A stretch of 64,000 nt of DNA from an uncultured Alphaproteobacteria bacterium (lineage in GTDB: Bacteria > Pseudomonadota > Alphaproteobacteria > Methylaequorales > Methylaequoraceae): positions 1 through 64,000 of the forward strand of contig CACAYF010000006.1 of the NCBI GenBank assembly GCA_902536655.1, in the 5' to 3' direction. The notes under the pieces are model-generated. The model ran no database searches and was not told where the DNA came from. It saw only the letters and a program-made list of their open reading frames with translations. The position numbers and the translations under genes are program-made. Shown here one piece after another: positions 9,240 to 19,250 of the stretch. Numbering within the stretch: the stretch's first letter is position 1; every line of letters starts with the position of its first letter.

Positions 9240-9815
9240 CTAACAAATAATCTTTGTTATTTCAGCGTAAACTTCATTTACCATTTGCATACCGTTAATT
9301 TTACTAATTATTCCTTTTTCTTCATAGTAACCAACTATTGGTAGTGTAGACGATTTAAAAACTTCTATTCTATTTAATAGAGTTTTAGAGTTATCATCCT
9401 TCCTCTTTTCGCTATCTTTAGTTTCATTTGCTCTAGTATTAATTCTCTCTTGAAGAATTTGGAAATCAATTTCAAAAAAAATTGCATGATCAAGTTTTAT
9501 TGATACGTTTTCTAAAGATGAGTCTAAAACTTTAGCCTGTTTAAGGTTTCTTGGAAAGCCGTCGAAAACTATATTTTCTTTTTTATGTTTTTCAACTTTT
9601 TTAACAATTATGTCTATTACTATATCGTCTGGAACCAATTCACCGGATTCCATAAGATCTTTTACTTTCTTGCCTAGGTCTGAATTACTATTTGATATTT
9701 CAGATCTAAGGAGATCCCCAGTAGATAACTGAACAAAATTATCTTTTTCAACTAATAGTTTTGATTGGGTTCCTTTTCCGCATCCTGGAGGACCAAGTAA
9801 CACTATCTTTTTCAT
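9240..9815 (-). CDS. adk: adenylate kinase, short-LID form
   Basis: 191 residues. The Walker A loop GPPGCGKGTQ is at 7-16, FDGFPRN near 85, and the short form of the LID lies around RINTRANETKD. There are no zinc-binding cysteines and the roughly 27-residue LID insertion of long-type enzymes is missing. It interconverts 2 ADP with ATP and AMP. It follows secY with a 4-nt overlap, as in spc operons generally. Confidence 0.97.
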   Translation of the reverse strand: MKKIVLLGPPGCGKGTQSKLLVEKDNFVQLSTGDLLRSEISNSNSDLGKKVKDLMESGELVPDDIVIDIIVKKVEKHKKENIVFDGFPRNLKQAKVLDSSLENVSIKLDHAIFFEIDFQILQERINTRANETKDSEKRKDDNSKTLLNRIEVFKSSTLPIVGYYEEKGIISKINGMQMVNEVYAEITKIIC

Positions 9816-11155
9816 CTTCCTCTTCTAAGATTAGACTTTTTAATTAATCCTTCATATTGATGGGCTAACAAATATGATTGAATTTGATTAACTGTATCCA
9901 TTGTTACGCTCACAACAATTAATAAGCTGGTCCCTCCAAAATAGAATGGAACTTTATATTTAGAAATTAGTAATTCTGGCAGTAAACAGATAAGTGAGAG
10001 ATATATTGCTCCTAGAACAGTCAACCTAGTAAGTATGTAATCAAGATAATTAGCAGTATTTTCACCTGGTCTTATTCCGGGGACGAAACCACCATATTTT
10101 TTTAAATTGTCAGCAGTGTCTTTTGGGTTAAAAACAATTGCAGTATAGAAAAAGGCAAAAAACATTATCATTGAAATATATACTGTTAGATATACTGGGT
10201 GTCCTCGACTTAAAAATAAACTAATCGTATTCAGCCACTCAGGTCCTCCACCTGCATTAAAACTTACGAATGTAATTGGTAACAACAACAGCGAACTCGC
10301 AAATATTGGAGGAATAACTCCTGCTGTATTAATTTTTAATGGTAAGTGAGAGGATTCTGCAACTTTATTTCCAGCACCAGGTTGTCTTTTTGGATATTGA
10401 ATAGTTATCCTTCTTTGAGCTCTCTCAATAAATACCATAAATGCGATGACCGAAACTGACATAATTATAAGGAAAACTATAAAAAGTGTTGACAATGCAC
10501 CGGTTCTCCCAAGTTCGAAAGTAGTGCTCAAAGCTAATGGTAATTGAGCAACTATACCAGTAAAAATGATTAAAGAAATGCCGTTGCCAATCCCTCTTTG
10601 AGTTATTTGTTCACCAAGCCAAACTAAAAACAAAGTACCTGAAACCAATGTTACGACAGTAACAAATCTGAAAAACATCCCTGGATCCATTACTGCCTGC
10701 ATACCTTGACTATTTGACATATTTTCGACTCCTACTGCCACACCATACCCTTGAACTGTTGCCAAGAAAACAGTTCCATATCTGGCATATTGATTTATTT
10801 TTTTTCGTCCAATTTCACCTTCCTTTTTTAATTGTTCAAGTGTCGGTGAAATTACTGTGAGTAATTGCATAATAATACTTGCAGAAATATATGGCATTAT
10901 ATTTAGAGCAAAAACTGTCATTCTTCCTAGTGCTCCACCAGCAAACATGTCAAACATTCCCAAAATACCTCCAACATTTCTCTCAAAAACTTTCTCAAGA
11001 GCAACTGGGTCAATACCGGGTATCGGTATGTAGGAACCAAACCTGTAAACTATAAGAGCTAAAAGTGTAAATAAAATTCTTTTTTTTAAATCGTCTGCTT
11101 TAGTGATTGATCCAAAGTTGATTCTAGATGCGAGTTGTTCTGAAACTGATGCCAT
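9812..11155 (-). CDS. secY: protein translocase channel subunit SecY
   Basis: 447 residues with about ten hydrophobic segments. Landmarks are RILFTLLALIVYRFGSYIPIPGID at the first membrane segment (plug region after it), QYPKRQPG near the ribosome-binding loop, and NTANYLDYILTRLTVLGA near the end. It forms the SecYEG channel in the inner membrane. It lies between rplO (2 nt upstream) and adk. Its partner secE is at 36373-36558. Confidence 0.98.
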   Translation of the reverse strand: MASVSEQLASRINFGSITKADDLKKRILFTLLALIVYRFGSYIPIPGIDPVALEKVFERNVGGILGMFDMFAGGALGRMTVFALNIMPYISASIIMQLLTVISPTLEQLKKEGEIGRKKINQYARYGTVFLATVQGYGVAVGVENMSNSQGMQAVMDPGMFFRFVTVVTLVSGTLFLVWLGEQITQRGIGNGISLIIFTGIVAQLPLALSTTFELGRTGALSTLFIVFLIIMSVSVIAFMVFIERAQRRITIQYPKRQPGAGNKVAESSHLPLKINTAGVIPPIFASSLLLLPITFVSFNAGGGPEWLNTISLFLSRGHPVYLTVYISMIMFFAFFYTAIVFNPKDTADNLKKYGGFVPGIRPGENTANYLDYILTRLTVLGAIYLSLICLLPELLISKYKVPFYFGGTSLLIVVSVTMDTVNQIQSYLLAHQYEGLIKKSNLRRGR

Positions 11156-11157
11156 AT

Positions 11158-11847
11158 TTATTTACTTTTTTTTGGGGTGTTTGTTACTTTTGTTGTTTTT
11201 GTAGTTTCTTTTTTTATATTATGTGATTTTTTCATTTCTTTTTTAGAATTAGGACTTGTATTTTTTGAAATTGATTTTGACTTTTCTTGATCATTTTTGA
11301 TTTCACTTTTTTTTGAACCGATTACTTTCTTTTGTTTGTAAACTTTTTTAGAGTTTTTGTCTTCCTTCTTATCATTGACCCTTTTTATTTTTCTAAATTT
11401 AACAATATTTATCGATCCCCCAATTCGTTCAAACTCTTTCTTGGCAGAATCAGATGCTGAATGCGATTCTAGGTTAACAGCTTTATTTAATTTTTGACCT
11501 AGTAAAATTTTTATAAAGACATTTTTTTTTAATTTTGAATGTATTGATAACTCATTGATAGAGAGCTTAGAATTTTCTTTTATAATTTTCTTCTCAAGTA
11601 AATTATTAATTAGATCTGTTTTCAGAATTATTTTATTTATTTTTTTTCTAGATTTAAAACCATGCTTTGGCATTCTCATGTGCAGAGGCATTTGACCTCC
11701 TTCAAAACCGTTTATTGAAACACCAGTTCTTGATTTTTGCCCTTTCATACCCCTTCCAGCAGTTTTTCCTTTTCCTGAACCAATTCCTCTTCCAACTCTT
11801 TTACGTTTTTTTAATTTAAAATCTGTTTTTATTTCATTTAATTTCAT
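11158..11847 (-). CDS. rplO: 50S ribosomal protein L15 with long basic C-terminal tail
   Basis: The core spans residues 1-150, with [18 protein letters not shown] and GQKSRTG near the N-terminus and the typical [16 protein letters not shown] end. Residues 151-229 are an added Lys/Ser/Thr/Asn-rich tail with no predicted fold, making the protein about half as long again as a standard L15. L15 helps organise 23S rRNA during 50S assembly. It is translated 2 nt after rpmD. Confidence 0.96.
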   Translation of the reverse strand: MKLNEIKTDFKLKKRKRVGRGIGSGKGKTAGRGMKGQKSRTGVSINGFEGGQMPLHMRMPKHGFKSRKKINKIILKTDLINNLLEKKIIKENSKLSINELSIHSKLKKNVFIKILLGQKLNKAVNLESHSASDSAKKEFERIGGSINIVKFRKIKRVNDKKEDKNSKKVYKQKKVIGSKKSEIKNDQEKSKSISKNTSPNSKKEMKKSHNIKKETTKTTKVTNTPKKSK

Positions 11848-11849
11848 AA

Positions 11850-12047
11850 TTATTTTACCTCATTAACTTTTATCAAGTGCTTCACCTTGTTGATCATTCC
11901 TATAACTGCAGAATTGCTTTCAAGAGTTCTTTCTCTATTAATTTTATTCAGACCCAAACTTACAAGAATCTTTCTTTGTTTATTATTTCTTCCGATTGGA
12001 CTTTTAAGTTGTTTAATCTTAATTTTTGGCACCTTCAACTCCAACAT
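11850..12047 (-). CDS. rpmD: 50S ribosomal protein L30
   Basis: 65 residues from ATG 12047, with the L30 signature [10 protein letters not shown] and [12 protein letters not shown]. An internal GTG at 12032 has GGAG six nucleotides upstream and would give 60 residues beginning VPKIKIKQ, closer to the family N-terminus, so the true start could be either. The gene overlaps the end of rpsE by 29 nt (ATG) or 14 nt (GTG). Confidence 0.93.
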   Translation of the reverse strand: MLELKVPKIKIKQLKSPIGRNNKQRKILVSLGLNKINRERTLESNSAVIGMINKVKHLIKVNEVK

Positions 12048-12987
12048 GAGAAACTTTTCTTCTTTTTGTTATATCATTAATTTTCAATCCCCTTCTTGAT
12101 GCAATGATTTTCGGTGAGGAAGCAGACCTTAGAGCCTCAAAGGTAGCTCTAACCATATTATGAGGATTGGACGTTCCGACAGACTTTGCAACGATGTCTT
12201 GAATTCCAAGAGCTTCAAAAACAGCTCTCATTGGTCCACCTGCAATAACCCCTGTTCCTGAGGGGGCGCTTCTAAGATAAACCTTACCTGAATCAAACCT
12301 TCCTTTTATATCGTGGTGCAACGTTCTTCCTTGCCTTAATGGAACTCTAATCATCCGTGTTTTTGCCTCATCAGTAGCTTTTTTTATTGCTTCTGGAACC
12401 TCTTTTGCCTTTCCTTTTCCATGTCCAACCATTCCTTGTCCATCTCCTACAACAACTAATGCAGCAAAACTGAATCTTCTGCCTCCTTTAACAACCTTTG
12501 CAACTCTGTTGATGCTAACTAGTTTTTCAATATATTCCGGTTGTTCATTAGTTTTGTTATTGAAATCTGGGTTATTAAACTTTGCATCATTGTGTTTGTT
12601 TTCTCCATTATTTACTTTTTTTGTTTTATTTGCGGATGTTGCAAAAGTTTTTACTCCCTTTGTGCTAGTTGTTTTTAAACTAGAATTTTGTTCATTATCT
12701 TTTTCTTCTTTAATTTGAGAGGTTTTCTGATTTAAATTTTCTGTTACTTGATCAGAATCAATTGATGATTTTTTGCTTTTTTCAACATCAAGAGGTTTTG
12801 GTTCTTTGTTTTTACTATCACTTACTTTTTTCTCAAGTTCTGTAGATGCAGCATCACCCCTGTTATCATTTTTTATTTTATCCTCGGATTTCTTAAGATT
12901 AGCATCATTTGTTGCATCCAATTTTTTATCATTAGATGGATCCTTAATGTTATTAGTTTTATTTAATTCTTTTTTATCTTCACTCAT
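12019..12987 (-). CDS. rpsE: 30S ribosomal protein S5 with 150-residue N-terminal extension
   Basis: Residues 151-322 are an ordinary S5: [53 protein letters not shown] and [13 protein letters not shown]. Residues 1-150 are Asp/Lys/Asn/Ser/Thr-rich, low-complexity and lack hydrophobic stretches. The extension is in frame with no stop, and ATG 12987 follows rplR by 9 nt. The core has no obvious good internal start at its beginning, which supports translation of the long form. S5 lines the mRNA entry tunnel and helps fidelity. The role of the extension is unknown. Confidence 0.95.
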   Translation of the reverse strand: MSEDKKELNKTNNIKDPSNDKKLDATNDANLKKSEDKIKNDNRGDAASTELEKKVSDSKNKEPKPLDVEKSKKSSIDSDQVTENLNQKTSQIKEEKDNEQNSSLKTTSTKGVKTFATSANKTKKVNNGENKHNDAKFNNPDFNNKTNEQPEYIEKLVSINRVAKVVKGGRRFSFAALVVVGDGQGMVGHGKGKAKEVPEAIKKATDEAKTRMIRVPLRQGRTLHHDIKGRFDSGKVYLRSAPSGTGVIAGGPMRAVFEALGIQDIVAKSVGTSNPHNMVRATFEALRSASSPKIIASRRGLKINDITKRRKVSHVGVEGAKN

Positions 12988-12996
12988 ATTTAATCC

Positions 12997-13350
12997 CTAA
13001 AACTTTATACCTTTTGATCTAATTCCCATTGCTAGTTCTTTGATTCTGCCATGATATAAATATCCCCCCCTGTCAAATGTAAATTTATCACTAATCTTTT
13101 TCTCTTTTATCAAATCTCCTATTTTTTCTCCAACTTTAAAAGCAACTTCTTTTGGTTTACTTTTATTTTTTTTAAAAGAATCATCATGTGATGATGCTGA
13201 CATAAGTGTTTTTCCTTTTTTATCATCAATTACTTGAATGTAAATATGCTTTGATGATCTAAACGCGCAAAGTCTTAAATTGGACATTCTTTTCACTTTT
13301 GATCGTATTCTTAATGATCTTTTATTTTTTAAATCTTTTTTTGAAATCAT
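12997..13350 (-). CDS. rplR: 50S ribosomal protein L18
   Basis: 117 residues: RSLRIRSKVKR, LCAFRSSKHIYIQVIDDKKGKTL and FDRGGYLYHGRIKELA. It binds 5S rRNA with L5 in the central protuberance. Its ATG overlaps the rplF stop (4 nt), which suggests coupled translation. Confidence 0.98.
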   Translation of the reverse strand: MISKKDLKNKRSLRIRSKVKRMSNLRLCAFRSSKHIYIQVIDDKKGKTLMSASSHDDSFKKNKSKPKEVAFKVGEKIGDLIKEKKISDKFTFDRGGYLYHGRIKELAMGIRSKGIKF

Positions 13351-13880
13351 TTCTTTTTTCCTTCTTTTCTTTTTATAATTTCATCTTTATATTTTACACC
13401 TTTACCTTTATAAGGTTCAGGTTTCCTAAAAGATCTGATATTAGCAGCGACTTGACCTACCTTCTGCTTATCTATCCCAGATATTTTTATTTGAGTTGGT
13501 TTTGGAACCTCAACTTTAAGATCATCTGGAACATCAAAATTAATCGGATGCGAATAACCTAGTAAGAGTTCTAAGATTTTACCTTTTTGGGTTGCTTTAT
13601 ATCCTACACCATTGAGCTCTAACTCTTTTACAAAACCACTTGAAACTCCTTCAACTATATTTCTAATTCTAGATCTAACCGTTCCCCACATTTTTTGTTG
13701 AGAAATTGAATCTCCAGACTTGTGAACATGAATAGCCCTATCCTTAACCTCAACTTTAGCATTGGATTTGAAATCGTATGAAAGCTCTCCAAGCTTACCT
13801 TTTGCAAAAATAACATTGTTTTCTATTTTTATCTCAGTATTCTCTGGTATACTAATTGGTATTCTTCCGCTTCTAGACAC
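13347..13880 (-). CDS. rplF: 50S ribosomal protein L6
   Basis: 177 residues with the two tandem L6 folds: SRSGRIPISIP at the start, VSSGFVKELELNGVGYKA near 80, and the C-terminal signature FRKPEPYKGKGVKY. It binds near the sarcin-ricin loop, where EF-Tu and EF-G act. It lies 9 nt after rpsH. Confidence 0.98.
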   Translation of the reverse strand: MSRSGRIPISIPENTEIKIENNVIFAKGKLGELSYDFKSNAKVEVKDRAIHVHKSGDSISQQKMWGTVRSRIRNIVEGVSSGFVKELELNGVGYKATQKGKILELLLGYSHPINFDVPDDLKVEVPKPTQIKISGIDKQKVGQVAANIRSFRKPEPYKGKGVKYKDEIIKRKEGKKK

Positions 13881-13889
13881 TTATATCTC

Positions 13890-14288
13890 CTAAAAAACCT
13901 TACACAAAATTTCGCCACCAACGTTTTCATTTCTAGCTTCGCTATCAGAAAGCACGCCCTTTGACGTCGACAAGATTGATATTCCAAGACCATCAAAATT
14001 TCTTTGCAAGTCTCCAATTTTTGAGTAAACCCTTCTACCAGGTGTAGATACTCTTGAAATTTCTTTTATTACAGGTTCTCCGTCTACATATTTTAATTCA
14101 ATCTGAAAATTATTTTTGTGATTTTCTAACTCAATTTTTTTAAATCCTCTAATATATCCCTCCCTATATAGTACATCAAGGACGTTACCCCTAAACCTTG
14201 ACGCTGGCATTAGGACCGAATCTTTTCTTCGTATTTGACCATTTCTTATCCTTGTTAACATATCACCCAATGGGTCTGACAAACTCAT
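13890..14288 (-). CDS. rpsH: 30S ribosomal protein S8
   Basis: 132 residues: MSLSDPLGDMLTRIRNGQ, GYIRGFKKIE, VSTPGRRVYSK and GLGISILSTSKGVLSDSEAR. It is a primary 16S binder of the 30S body and, in E. coli, the autogenous repressor of the spc operon. I see no mimic of its 16S site between rplX and rplE here (7-nt gap), so that control is not evident. Confidence 0.98.
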   Translation of the reverse strand: MSLSDPLGDMLTRIRNGQIRRKDSVLMPASRFRGNVLDVLYREGYIRGFKKIELENHKNNFQIELKYVDGEPVIKEISRVSTPGRRVYSKIGDLQRNFDGLGISILSTSKGVLSDSEARNENVGGEILCKVF

Positions 14289-14310
14289 ATTTATTATCCT
14301 TTCTCTTAAT

Positions 14311-14616
14311 CTACCAGCTTGATTTTGTTATTCCTGGGATTTGACCGATAGCAGCTAACTCTCTAAAAGCTATCCTCGACAACTTAAATTTTCTATAAAC
14401 ACCTCGAGATCTTCCTGTAAGTTCGCACCTGTTTCTTATTCTTACTTTTGAGGCATTCCGTGGAATTTTTGATAATTGCAATCTAGCTTTAAACTGTTCA
14501 TCTGGGCTTAATTTTTTATTGTTTGCAATTTTTAATAGTTTATTCCGTTTAGATTTATACTTATTATACATTTTTATTCTTTTTTTATTTCTCTCAATAA
14601 TACTTAACTTAGACAT
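14311..14616 (-). CDS. rpsN: 30S ribosomal protein S14, zinc-free type
   Basis: 101 residues, the long C-minus form: only one Cys, within [12 protein letters not shown], instead of the four zinc ligands of the short form. It ends in the conserved [11 protein letters not shown]. It lies in the 30S head, 22 nt before rpsH. Confidence 0.98.
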   Translation of the reverse strand: MSKLSIIERNKKRIKMYNKYKSKRNKLLKIANNKKLSPDEQFKARLQLSKIPRNASKVRIRNRCELTGRSRGVYRKFKLSRIAFRELAAIGQIPGITKSSW

Positions 14617-14625
14617 AAATACTCC

Positions 14626-15165
14626 TTAATCCTTAAACGGTAGGTTAAAACTTTTTAATAATTCATAGGCGTGATCTTGGTTAGTGGTTGTTGTGGTTAT
14701 AGTAATATCCATTCCTCTTATTTTATCAACTTTATCATAGTCAATCTCAGGAAAAATTATTTGTTCTTTAATACCAATTGAATAGTTACCATTCCCATCA
14801 AAAGATTTTTTTGAAAGACCTTTAAAATCTCTTACCCTCGGTAAAGCTATAAATATTAGACGATCCAAAAACTCAAACATACGTTTTTTACGCAATGTCA
14901 CTTTACACCCAATATTAACTCCTTTTCTCAATTTAAAACCTGCAATTGATTTTTTTGCTTTAGTAATAACTGGTTTTTGTCCTGTAATAAGAGAGAGATC
15001 TTCAATTGCCTTATTGATGACCTTTGAATCAGAAACAGCTTCACCTACTCCCATATTAACAACAATTTTAGCTAGTTTTGGAACTTCAAAGATATTCTTA
15101 AAGTTAAACTTTTCTTTGAGCTGACCTCTTATTTCAGATTCATATTTTTCTGCTAATCTTGCCAT
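14626..15165 (-). CDS. rplE: 50S ribosomal protein L5
   Basis: 179 residues: [16 protein letters not shown] near 30, [21 protein letters not shown], the RVRDFKGL loop, and [15 protein letters not shown] near the C-terminus. It contacts 5S rRNA and P-site tRNA in the central protuberance. Standard spc-operon position between rplX and rpsN. Confidence 0.98.
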   Translation of the reverse strand: MARLAEKYESEIRGQLKEKFNFKNIFEVPKLAKIVVNMGVGEAVSDSKVINKAIEDLSLITGQKPVITKAKKSIAGFKLRKGVNIGCKVTLRKKRMFEFLDRLIFIALPRVRDFKGLSKKSFDGNGNYSIGIKEQIIFPEIDYDKVDKIRGMDITITTTTTNQDHAYELLKSFNLPFKD

Positions 15166-15172
15166 ATTTATC

Positions 15173-15496
15173 CTAGTTTAAAGTTTCTCCTGATTTTTTA
15201 AAAAATCTAACTTTTTTTCCATCTTTCAAGAACTTAAAACCTACTCTTGAAGGTTTGTTTGTTTTTGGATCAATTAACGATAACTTACTTATATGCATCG
15301 GCATTTCTATGCTTTCAATTCCACCTTTTTGTGTTGCTGATTGTTTTGTATGTTTTTTAACAATATTAGCTCCCTCAACAATAGCTTTAATTGGTTTATC
15401 TTTTCCTTTAACAATCTTTAGGATTCTTCCTGTCTTACCTTTATCTTTACCTGATAATACAATCACATTATCTCCTTTTTTAATCTTAGCTGACAT
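15173..15496 (-). CDS. rplX: 50S ribosomal protein L24
   Basis: 107 residues. The KOW motif is near the N-terminus ([21 protein letters not shown]), followed by [13 protein letters not shown]. It is an assembly initiator next to the exit tunnel. It abuts rplN with no intervening base. Confidence 0.98.
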   Translation of the reverse strand: MSAKIKKGDNVIVLSGKDKGKTGRILKIVKGKDKPIKAIVEGANIVKKHTKQSATQKGGIESIEMPMHISKLSLIDPKTNKPSRVGFKFLKDGKKVRFFKKSGETLN

Positions 15497-15865
15497 TTAT
15501 AAAACCTCCGGAGCTAAAGATATTATCTTCATATATTTCTTAGCTCTTAATTCTCTGGTAACTGGACCAAATATTCTAGTCCCCAGAGGCTCTCCATTAT
15601 TATTAATTAGAACAGCTGCATTTCTGTCAAATCTTATGGAAGATCCGTCTGATCTATAAACTTCTTTAGCAGTCCTAACGATTACTGCTTTGTGAATTTC
15701 TCCTTTTTTAACTTTTCCTCTTGGTATAGCATCTTTCACAGTAATAACTATTACATCACCAACAGAAGCAAATCGTCTTTTTGAACCACCAAGTACCTTA
15801 ATACATTGGATTTTTTTTGCTCCTGAATTATCTGCAACTAATAAATTTGATTGCATTTGTATCAT
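15497..15865 (-). CDS. rplN: 50S ribosomal protein L14
   Basis: 122 residues, starting [17 protein letters not shown], with [11 protein letters not shown] and the C-terminal [13 protein letters not shown]. It forms an intersubunit bridge and is the docking site of RsfS in other bacteria. It is 9 nt after rpsQ. Confidence 0.98.
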   Translation of the reverse strand: MIQMQSNLLVADNSGAKKIQCIKVLGGSKRRFASVGDVIVITVKDAIPRGKVKKGEIHKAVIVRTAKEVYRSDGSSIRFDRNAAVLINNNGEPLGTRIFGPVTRELRAKKYMKIISLAPEVL

Positions 15866-15874
15866 AATTTAACC

Positions 15875-16102
15875 CTAACTAATTACTATCCATTTTTTGG
15901 TTTTTGAAATAGGCTTATTTTCTTGTATCGAAACAAGCTGACCAATCTTATATTTGTTTTCCTCATCATGAACAGAATATTTTTTAGATCGATTAATATA
16001 CTTCTTATATACTGGGTGCATCACCTTGCGACTAACTTTTACTGTAATTGTTTTCTCTGCCTTATCAGATACAACCACTCCCTTTAAAATTCTTTTTGGC
16101 AT
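15875..16102 (-). CDS. rpsQ: 30S ribosomal protein S17
   Basis: 75 residues: [34 protein letters not shown] and the C-terminal [11 protein letters not shown]. It is a primary 16S-binding OB-fold protein, in the usual order rpmC-rpsQ-rplN, 3 nt after rpmC. Confidence 0.97.
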   Translation of the reverse strand: MPKRILKGVVVSDKAEKTITVKVSRKVMHPVYKKYINRSKKYSVHDEENKYKIGQLVSIQENKPISKTKKWIVIS

Positions 16103-16105
16103 TTC

Positions 16106-16315
16106 TTATTTTTTACCTTTCATTTTTTTGTTGAAATTTAATGCGGTTTTGATTCTTGCAATTTGTTTTTTTACAACTGAAATTCTTGCTGTCTTTTCAA
16201 GTTGACCTGAGCTTTTTTGAAATCTGAGATTAAGTGATTCTTTTCTCAAAACACTGATTTTGTCTTTAAGAGTGGTGGTATCAAGTTTTAAAAGCTCTGA
16301 AAATTTATCCATCAC
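16106..16315 (-). CDS. rpmC: 50S ribosomal protein L29
   Basis: 69 residues, two helices: [27 protein letters not shown] and the signature [19 protein letters not shown]. It sits at the exit tunnel, where SRP and trigger factor dock. Two Met codons open the frame (16315 and 16312). The first overlaps the rplP stop by 4 nt, suggesting coupling. Confidence 0.96.
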   Translation of the reverse strand: MMDKFSELLKLDTTTLKDKISVLRKESLNLRFQKSSGQLEKTARISVVKKQIARIKTALNFNKKMKGKK

Positions 16316-16725
16316 GAACCTAACCTTGTTACGAATTTTGTTTTATTTGGTAGTTTGGCAGAAGCTAAGTCAAATGCTTCTGCAGCTAAACTCTTGGGAA
16401 CACCGTCAATTTCAAACAGAATCTTACCTGGTTTAACTTTTGCAGCCCAAAATTCCACCGCACCCTTACCTTTACCTTGTCTCACTTCAGCAGGCTTTTT
16501 TGAAACAGGAACGTCAGGAAAAATACGAATCCAGACCCTACCAGATCTTTTTAAATGCCTTGAAATACATCTACGAGCCGATTCAATTTGTCTAGATGTG
16601 ATTCTTGCTGGTGTTAAAGCTTTCAATCCAAATGAACCAAAATTTAAAAAGTTGCCTCCTTTAGAGACCCCATGCATTCTTCCTTTAAATTGTTTTCTGA
16701 ACTTAGGTTTTTTTGGTTGTAACAT
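16312..16725 (-). CDS. rplP: 50S ribosomal protein L16
   Basis: 137 residues: [39 protein letters not shown] and the conserved [21 protein letters not shown], which contains the Arg that some bacteria hydroxylate. It helps position A-site tRNA. It is 2 nt after rpsC. Confidence 0.98.
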   Translation of the reverse strand: MLQPKKPKFRKQFKGRMHGVSKGGNFLNFGSFGLKALTPARITSRQIESARRCISRHLKRSGRVWIRIFPDVPVSKKPAEVRQGKGKGAVEFWAAKVKPGKILFEIDGVPKSLAAEAFDLASAKLPNKTKFVTRLGS

Positions 16726-16727
16726 TT

Positions 16728-17417
16728 TTAACTATCTACTTTCTTTAATTCATCATTAGGAACTTTATCAGTATTATTATCGTTCATCTCTCTTTCAAAT
16801 TTTTCACCTTTAAATATCCATACTTTCACTCCGCAAATGCCATAAGTAGTGTTTGCTCTTGATACTCCATAATCAACGTCTGCTCTGAGTGTATGAAGTG
16901 GAACTCTTCCCTCTCTGTACCACTCAGTTCTGGCAATTTCAGCACCTCCAAGCCTGCCACTGCAATTTACTCTTATTCCTTCTGCACCCAGTCTCATTGC
17001 AGATTGAACGGCCCTTTTCATTGCTCTTCTAAATGCAACTCTTTTTTCTAGCTGTTGGGCTATATTATCTGCAACTAATTGGGAATCAAGCTCAGGTTTT
17101 TTTATCTCAACTATATTAATATTCACATCCCCACTAACCAATTTTGTTACTGATTTTTTTAATTTCTCAATATCAGAGCCCTTTTTACCAATTATTACAC
17201 CAGGTCTTGACGAATAAAGTGTAATATTTGCCAACTTTGCTGGTCTTTCTATTACTATTTTTGAGATTCCTGCAGAACTCAATCTTTTCATTAGAAATCT
17301 TCTAAGATTAATATCTTCTTGAAGAAGTTCAGAGTAATTTTTTTCTGAAAACCATCTTGACTCCCAAGACTTAATTATGCCCAACCTCAAACCAATTGGA
17401 TTAGTTTTTTGTCCCAT
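16728..17417 (-). CDS. rpsC: 30S ribosomal protein S3
   Basis: 229 residues. It opens [14 protein letters not shown], has the KH domain with [16 protein letters not shown] near 65-80, and [23 protein letters not shown] in the C-terminal domain. It lies at the mRNA entry channel with S4 and S5. The last 20 residues are a polar tail. It overlaps the end of rplV by 17 nt. Confidence 0.98.
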   Translation of the reverse strand: MGQKTNPIGLRLGIIKSWESRWFSEKNYSELLQEDINLRRFLMKRLSSAGISKIVIERPAKLANITLYSSRPGVIIGKKGSDIEKLKKSVTKLVSGDVNINIVEIKKPELDSQLVADNIAQQLEKRVAFRRAMKRAVQSAMRLGAEGIRVNCSGRLGGAEIARTEWYREGRVPLHTLRADVDYGVSRANTTYGICGVKVWIFKGEKFEREMNDNNTDKVPNDELKKVDS

Positions 17418-17829
17418 TGTCTTCCTTTATTTTTTTTTTAACAATTTGTTTTTTTTCTTTCGACTCTTCTTTTTCTTGAACTAGTATTCTAATTCTTGAA
17501 AAAGTCTTTAAGATTTTTCCAGCTCTTCCTCTGGCTCTTGGTCTAAACCTCTTAAGAACCATTGATTTTCCAACACTTGCTTCTTTAACAAATAATTTGT
17601 CAATATCAAGTTGATGATTATTCTCTGCATTAGAAATTGCAGATTTTAAAATTTTTAAAATATCTCCAGATATTCTTCTTTTGGAAAAGATTAAATTGTT
17701 TATAGCTTTTTCAACCTTAAGACCTCTTATTAATCCCAAAACTAAATTTGTTTTTTGTGGACTAGATTTTAAAGACTTTCCAATTGCTTTAACCACTGTA
17801 TTTTGATCATTGTCTATTTTTTTTGCCAT
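17401..17829 (-). CDS. rplV: 50S ribosomal protein L22
   Basis: 142 residues. The core ends near residue 112 with [20 protein letters not shown], the hairpin region that lines the exit tunnel. About 25 further Lys/Glu-rich residues ([18 protein letters not shown]) form a tail that runs over the start of rpsC. Helix motif [14 protein letters not shown] is at the N-terminal side. Confidence 0.97.
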   Translation of the reverse strand: MAKKIDNDQNTVVKAIGKSLKSSPQKTNLVLGLIRGLKVEKAINNLIFSKRRISGDILKILKSAISNAENNHQLDIDKLFVKEASVGKSMVLKRFRPRARGRAGKILKTFSRIRILVQEKEESKEKKQIVKKKIKEDNGTKN

Positions 17830-17844
17830 AATCTCTAAAATTTC

Positions 17845-18117
17845 CTACGATGTTTTCTTATCAGCATTATGCCCTTTATAAGTTCTGGTCGGGGAAAATT
17901 CTCCAAATTTGTGACCAACCATGTTTTCACTTACAGTCACTGGTATATGTTTTTTACCGTTATGAACCCCAAATGTTAAACCAACAAACTCTGGTAGAAT
18001 GGTAGATCTTCTAGACCAAGTTTTTATTACGTCATTTCTTCCAGAACTTTTCACCACCTCAGCCTTCTTTATCAAATAAACATCGACAAATGGTCCCTTC
18101 CATACTGATCTAGACAT
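17845..18117 (-). CDS. rpsS: 30S ribosomal protein S19
   Basis: 90 residues: [27 protein letters not shown], and [23 protein letters not shown]. It forms a head complex with S13. Its first base is shared with the rplB stop, a one-base overlap. Confidence 0.98.
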   Translation of the reverse strand: MSRSVWKGPFVDVYLIKKAEVVKSSGRNDVIKTWSRRSTILPEFVGLTFGVHNGKKHIPVTVSENMVGHKFGEFSPTRTYKGHNADKKTS

Positions 18118-18941
18118 TATTTTTTACCTCTTCTAATTATATATTTATCAGTTCTTTTATTGTTTCTAGTTTTCTTTCCCTTTGCTGAAAAACCTTTTCT
18201 TGAAACTGGATTTCTACCACCAGAAGTTCTTCCTTCTCCACCTCCATGTGGATGATCGACAGGATTCATTGCAACACCTCTAACAACAGGACGGACACCC
18301 ATCCAACGTTTTCTCCCTGCTTTACCAAGTTTAGTGTTTTTGTTATCTGGATTTGAAACCATTCCAATAGTTGCGCGGCACTCTATCCTCACCATTCTTA
18401 TTTCGCCAGATGAGAGTTTAATTTGAGCATATTCAGAGTCTTTTCCAATAAGTTGGCTGTAGGTCCCCGCGGATCTATTTAGTTGTCCACCTTTACCAGG
18501 TTTCATTTCAACATTATGTATTAGGGTATCTGTTGGAATATTTTTTAATTGCATACAGTTTCCTACTTTTATGTCTGCTTTATCTGATGAAATAATTTTG
18601 TCACCTACCTTTAATTTTTGAGGTGAAATTATATACGAGAATATGCCGTTTTCATACTTGACTAATGCAATATTAGCTGTTCTGTTAGGATCATATTCAA
18701 TTCTTTCAACGATAGCAAATATGTCATTAATATTTCTTTTAAAATCTACCAACCTATATTTTCTTTTATGCCCTCCGCCCTGTCTTCTTGAGGTTAGATG
18801 ACCGAAATTATTTCTCCCACCGCTTTTTGATAAACCTTTAGTAAGTTTCTTAAATGGTTTGCCTTTATGCAAATCGCTATGATCAGTTAGTACAAGTCCT
18901 CTCTGACCAGCAGTATTAGGTTTGAATTGTTTTAATGCCAT
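18117..18941 (-). CDS. rplB: 50S ribosomal protein L2
   Basis: 274 residues. [21 protein letters not shown] and [19 protein letters not shown] are in the N-terminal half. The C-terminal half has [19 protein letters not shown], whose His is at the peptidyl-transferase periphery, and ends [11 protein letters not shown]. Essential for subunit association. Confidence 0.98.
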   Translation of the reverse strand: MALKQFKPNTAGQRGLVLTDHSDLHKGKPFKKLTKGLSKSGGRNNFGHLTSRRQGGGHKRKYRLVDFKRNINDIFAIVERIEYDPNRTANIALVKYENGIFSYIISPQKLKVGDKIISSDKADIKVGNCMQLKNIPTDTLIHNVEMKPGKGGQLNRSAGTYSQLIGKDSEYAQIKLSSGEIRMVRIECRATIGMVSNPDNKNTKLGKAGRKRWMGVRPVVRGVAMNPVDHPHGGGEGRTSGGRNPVSRKGFSAKGKKTRNNKRTDKYIIRRGKK

Positions 18942-18944
18942 AAT

Positions 18945-19250
18945 CTACTTGACCTCTACCGTCGTATCTATTGTATTTCCTTCAGCAAGTTTGACGAATG
19001 CTTTTTTAAAATCAGGTCGTTTACCTGCAATATTTCTAAATTTTTTAATTTTACCGTTTTGATTAAGCGTATTTACTGACAATACTTTTACATTAAATAA
19101 TTTTTCAATCGCTTGCTTAATCTGAGGTTTGGTTGATTTATTTGAAACTTTAAAAACATAATAATTAAACTGCGAAACATATGTGGATTTTTCTGAAATC
19201 AATGGATTTCTGATAACTTCAAATAACTTCTGAGTTGAAAATTTTTTCAT
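18945..19250 (-). CDS. rplW: 50S ribosomal protein L23
   Basis: 101 residues: VIRNPLISEKSTYVSQFNYYVFKV near the start and IEKLFNVKVLSVNTLN in the middle. It is the chaperone and SRP docking protein at the exit tunnel. Its ATG overlaps the rplD stop (4 nt). Confidence 0.97.
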   Translation of the reverse strand: MKKFSTQKLFEVIRNPLISEKSTYVSQFNYYVFKVSNKSTKPQIKQAIEKLFNVKVLSVNTLNQNGKIKKFRNIAGKRPDFKKAFVKLAEGNTIDTTVEVK

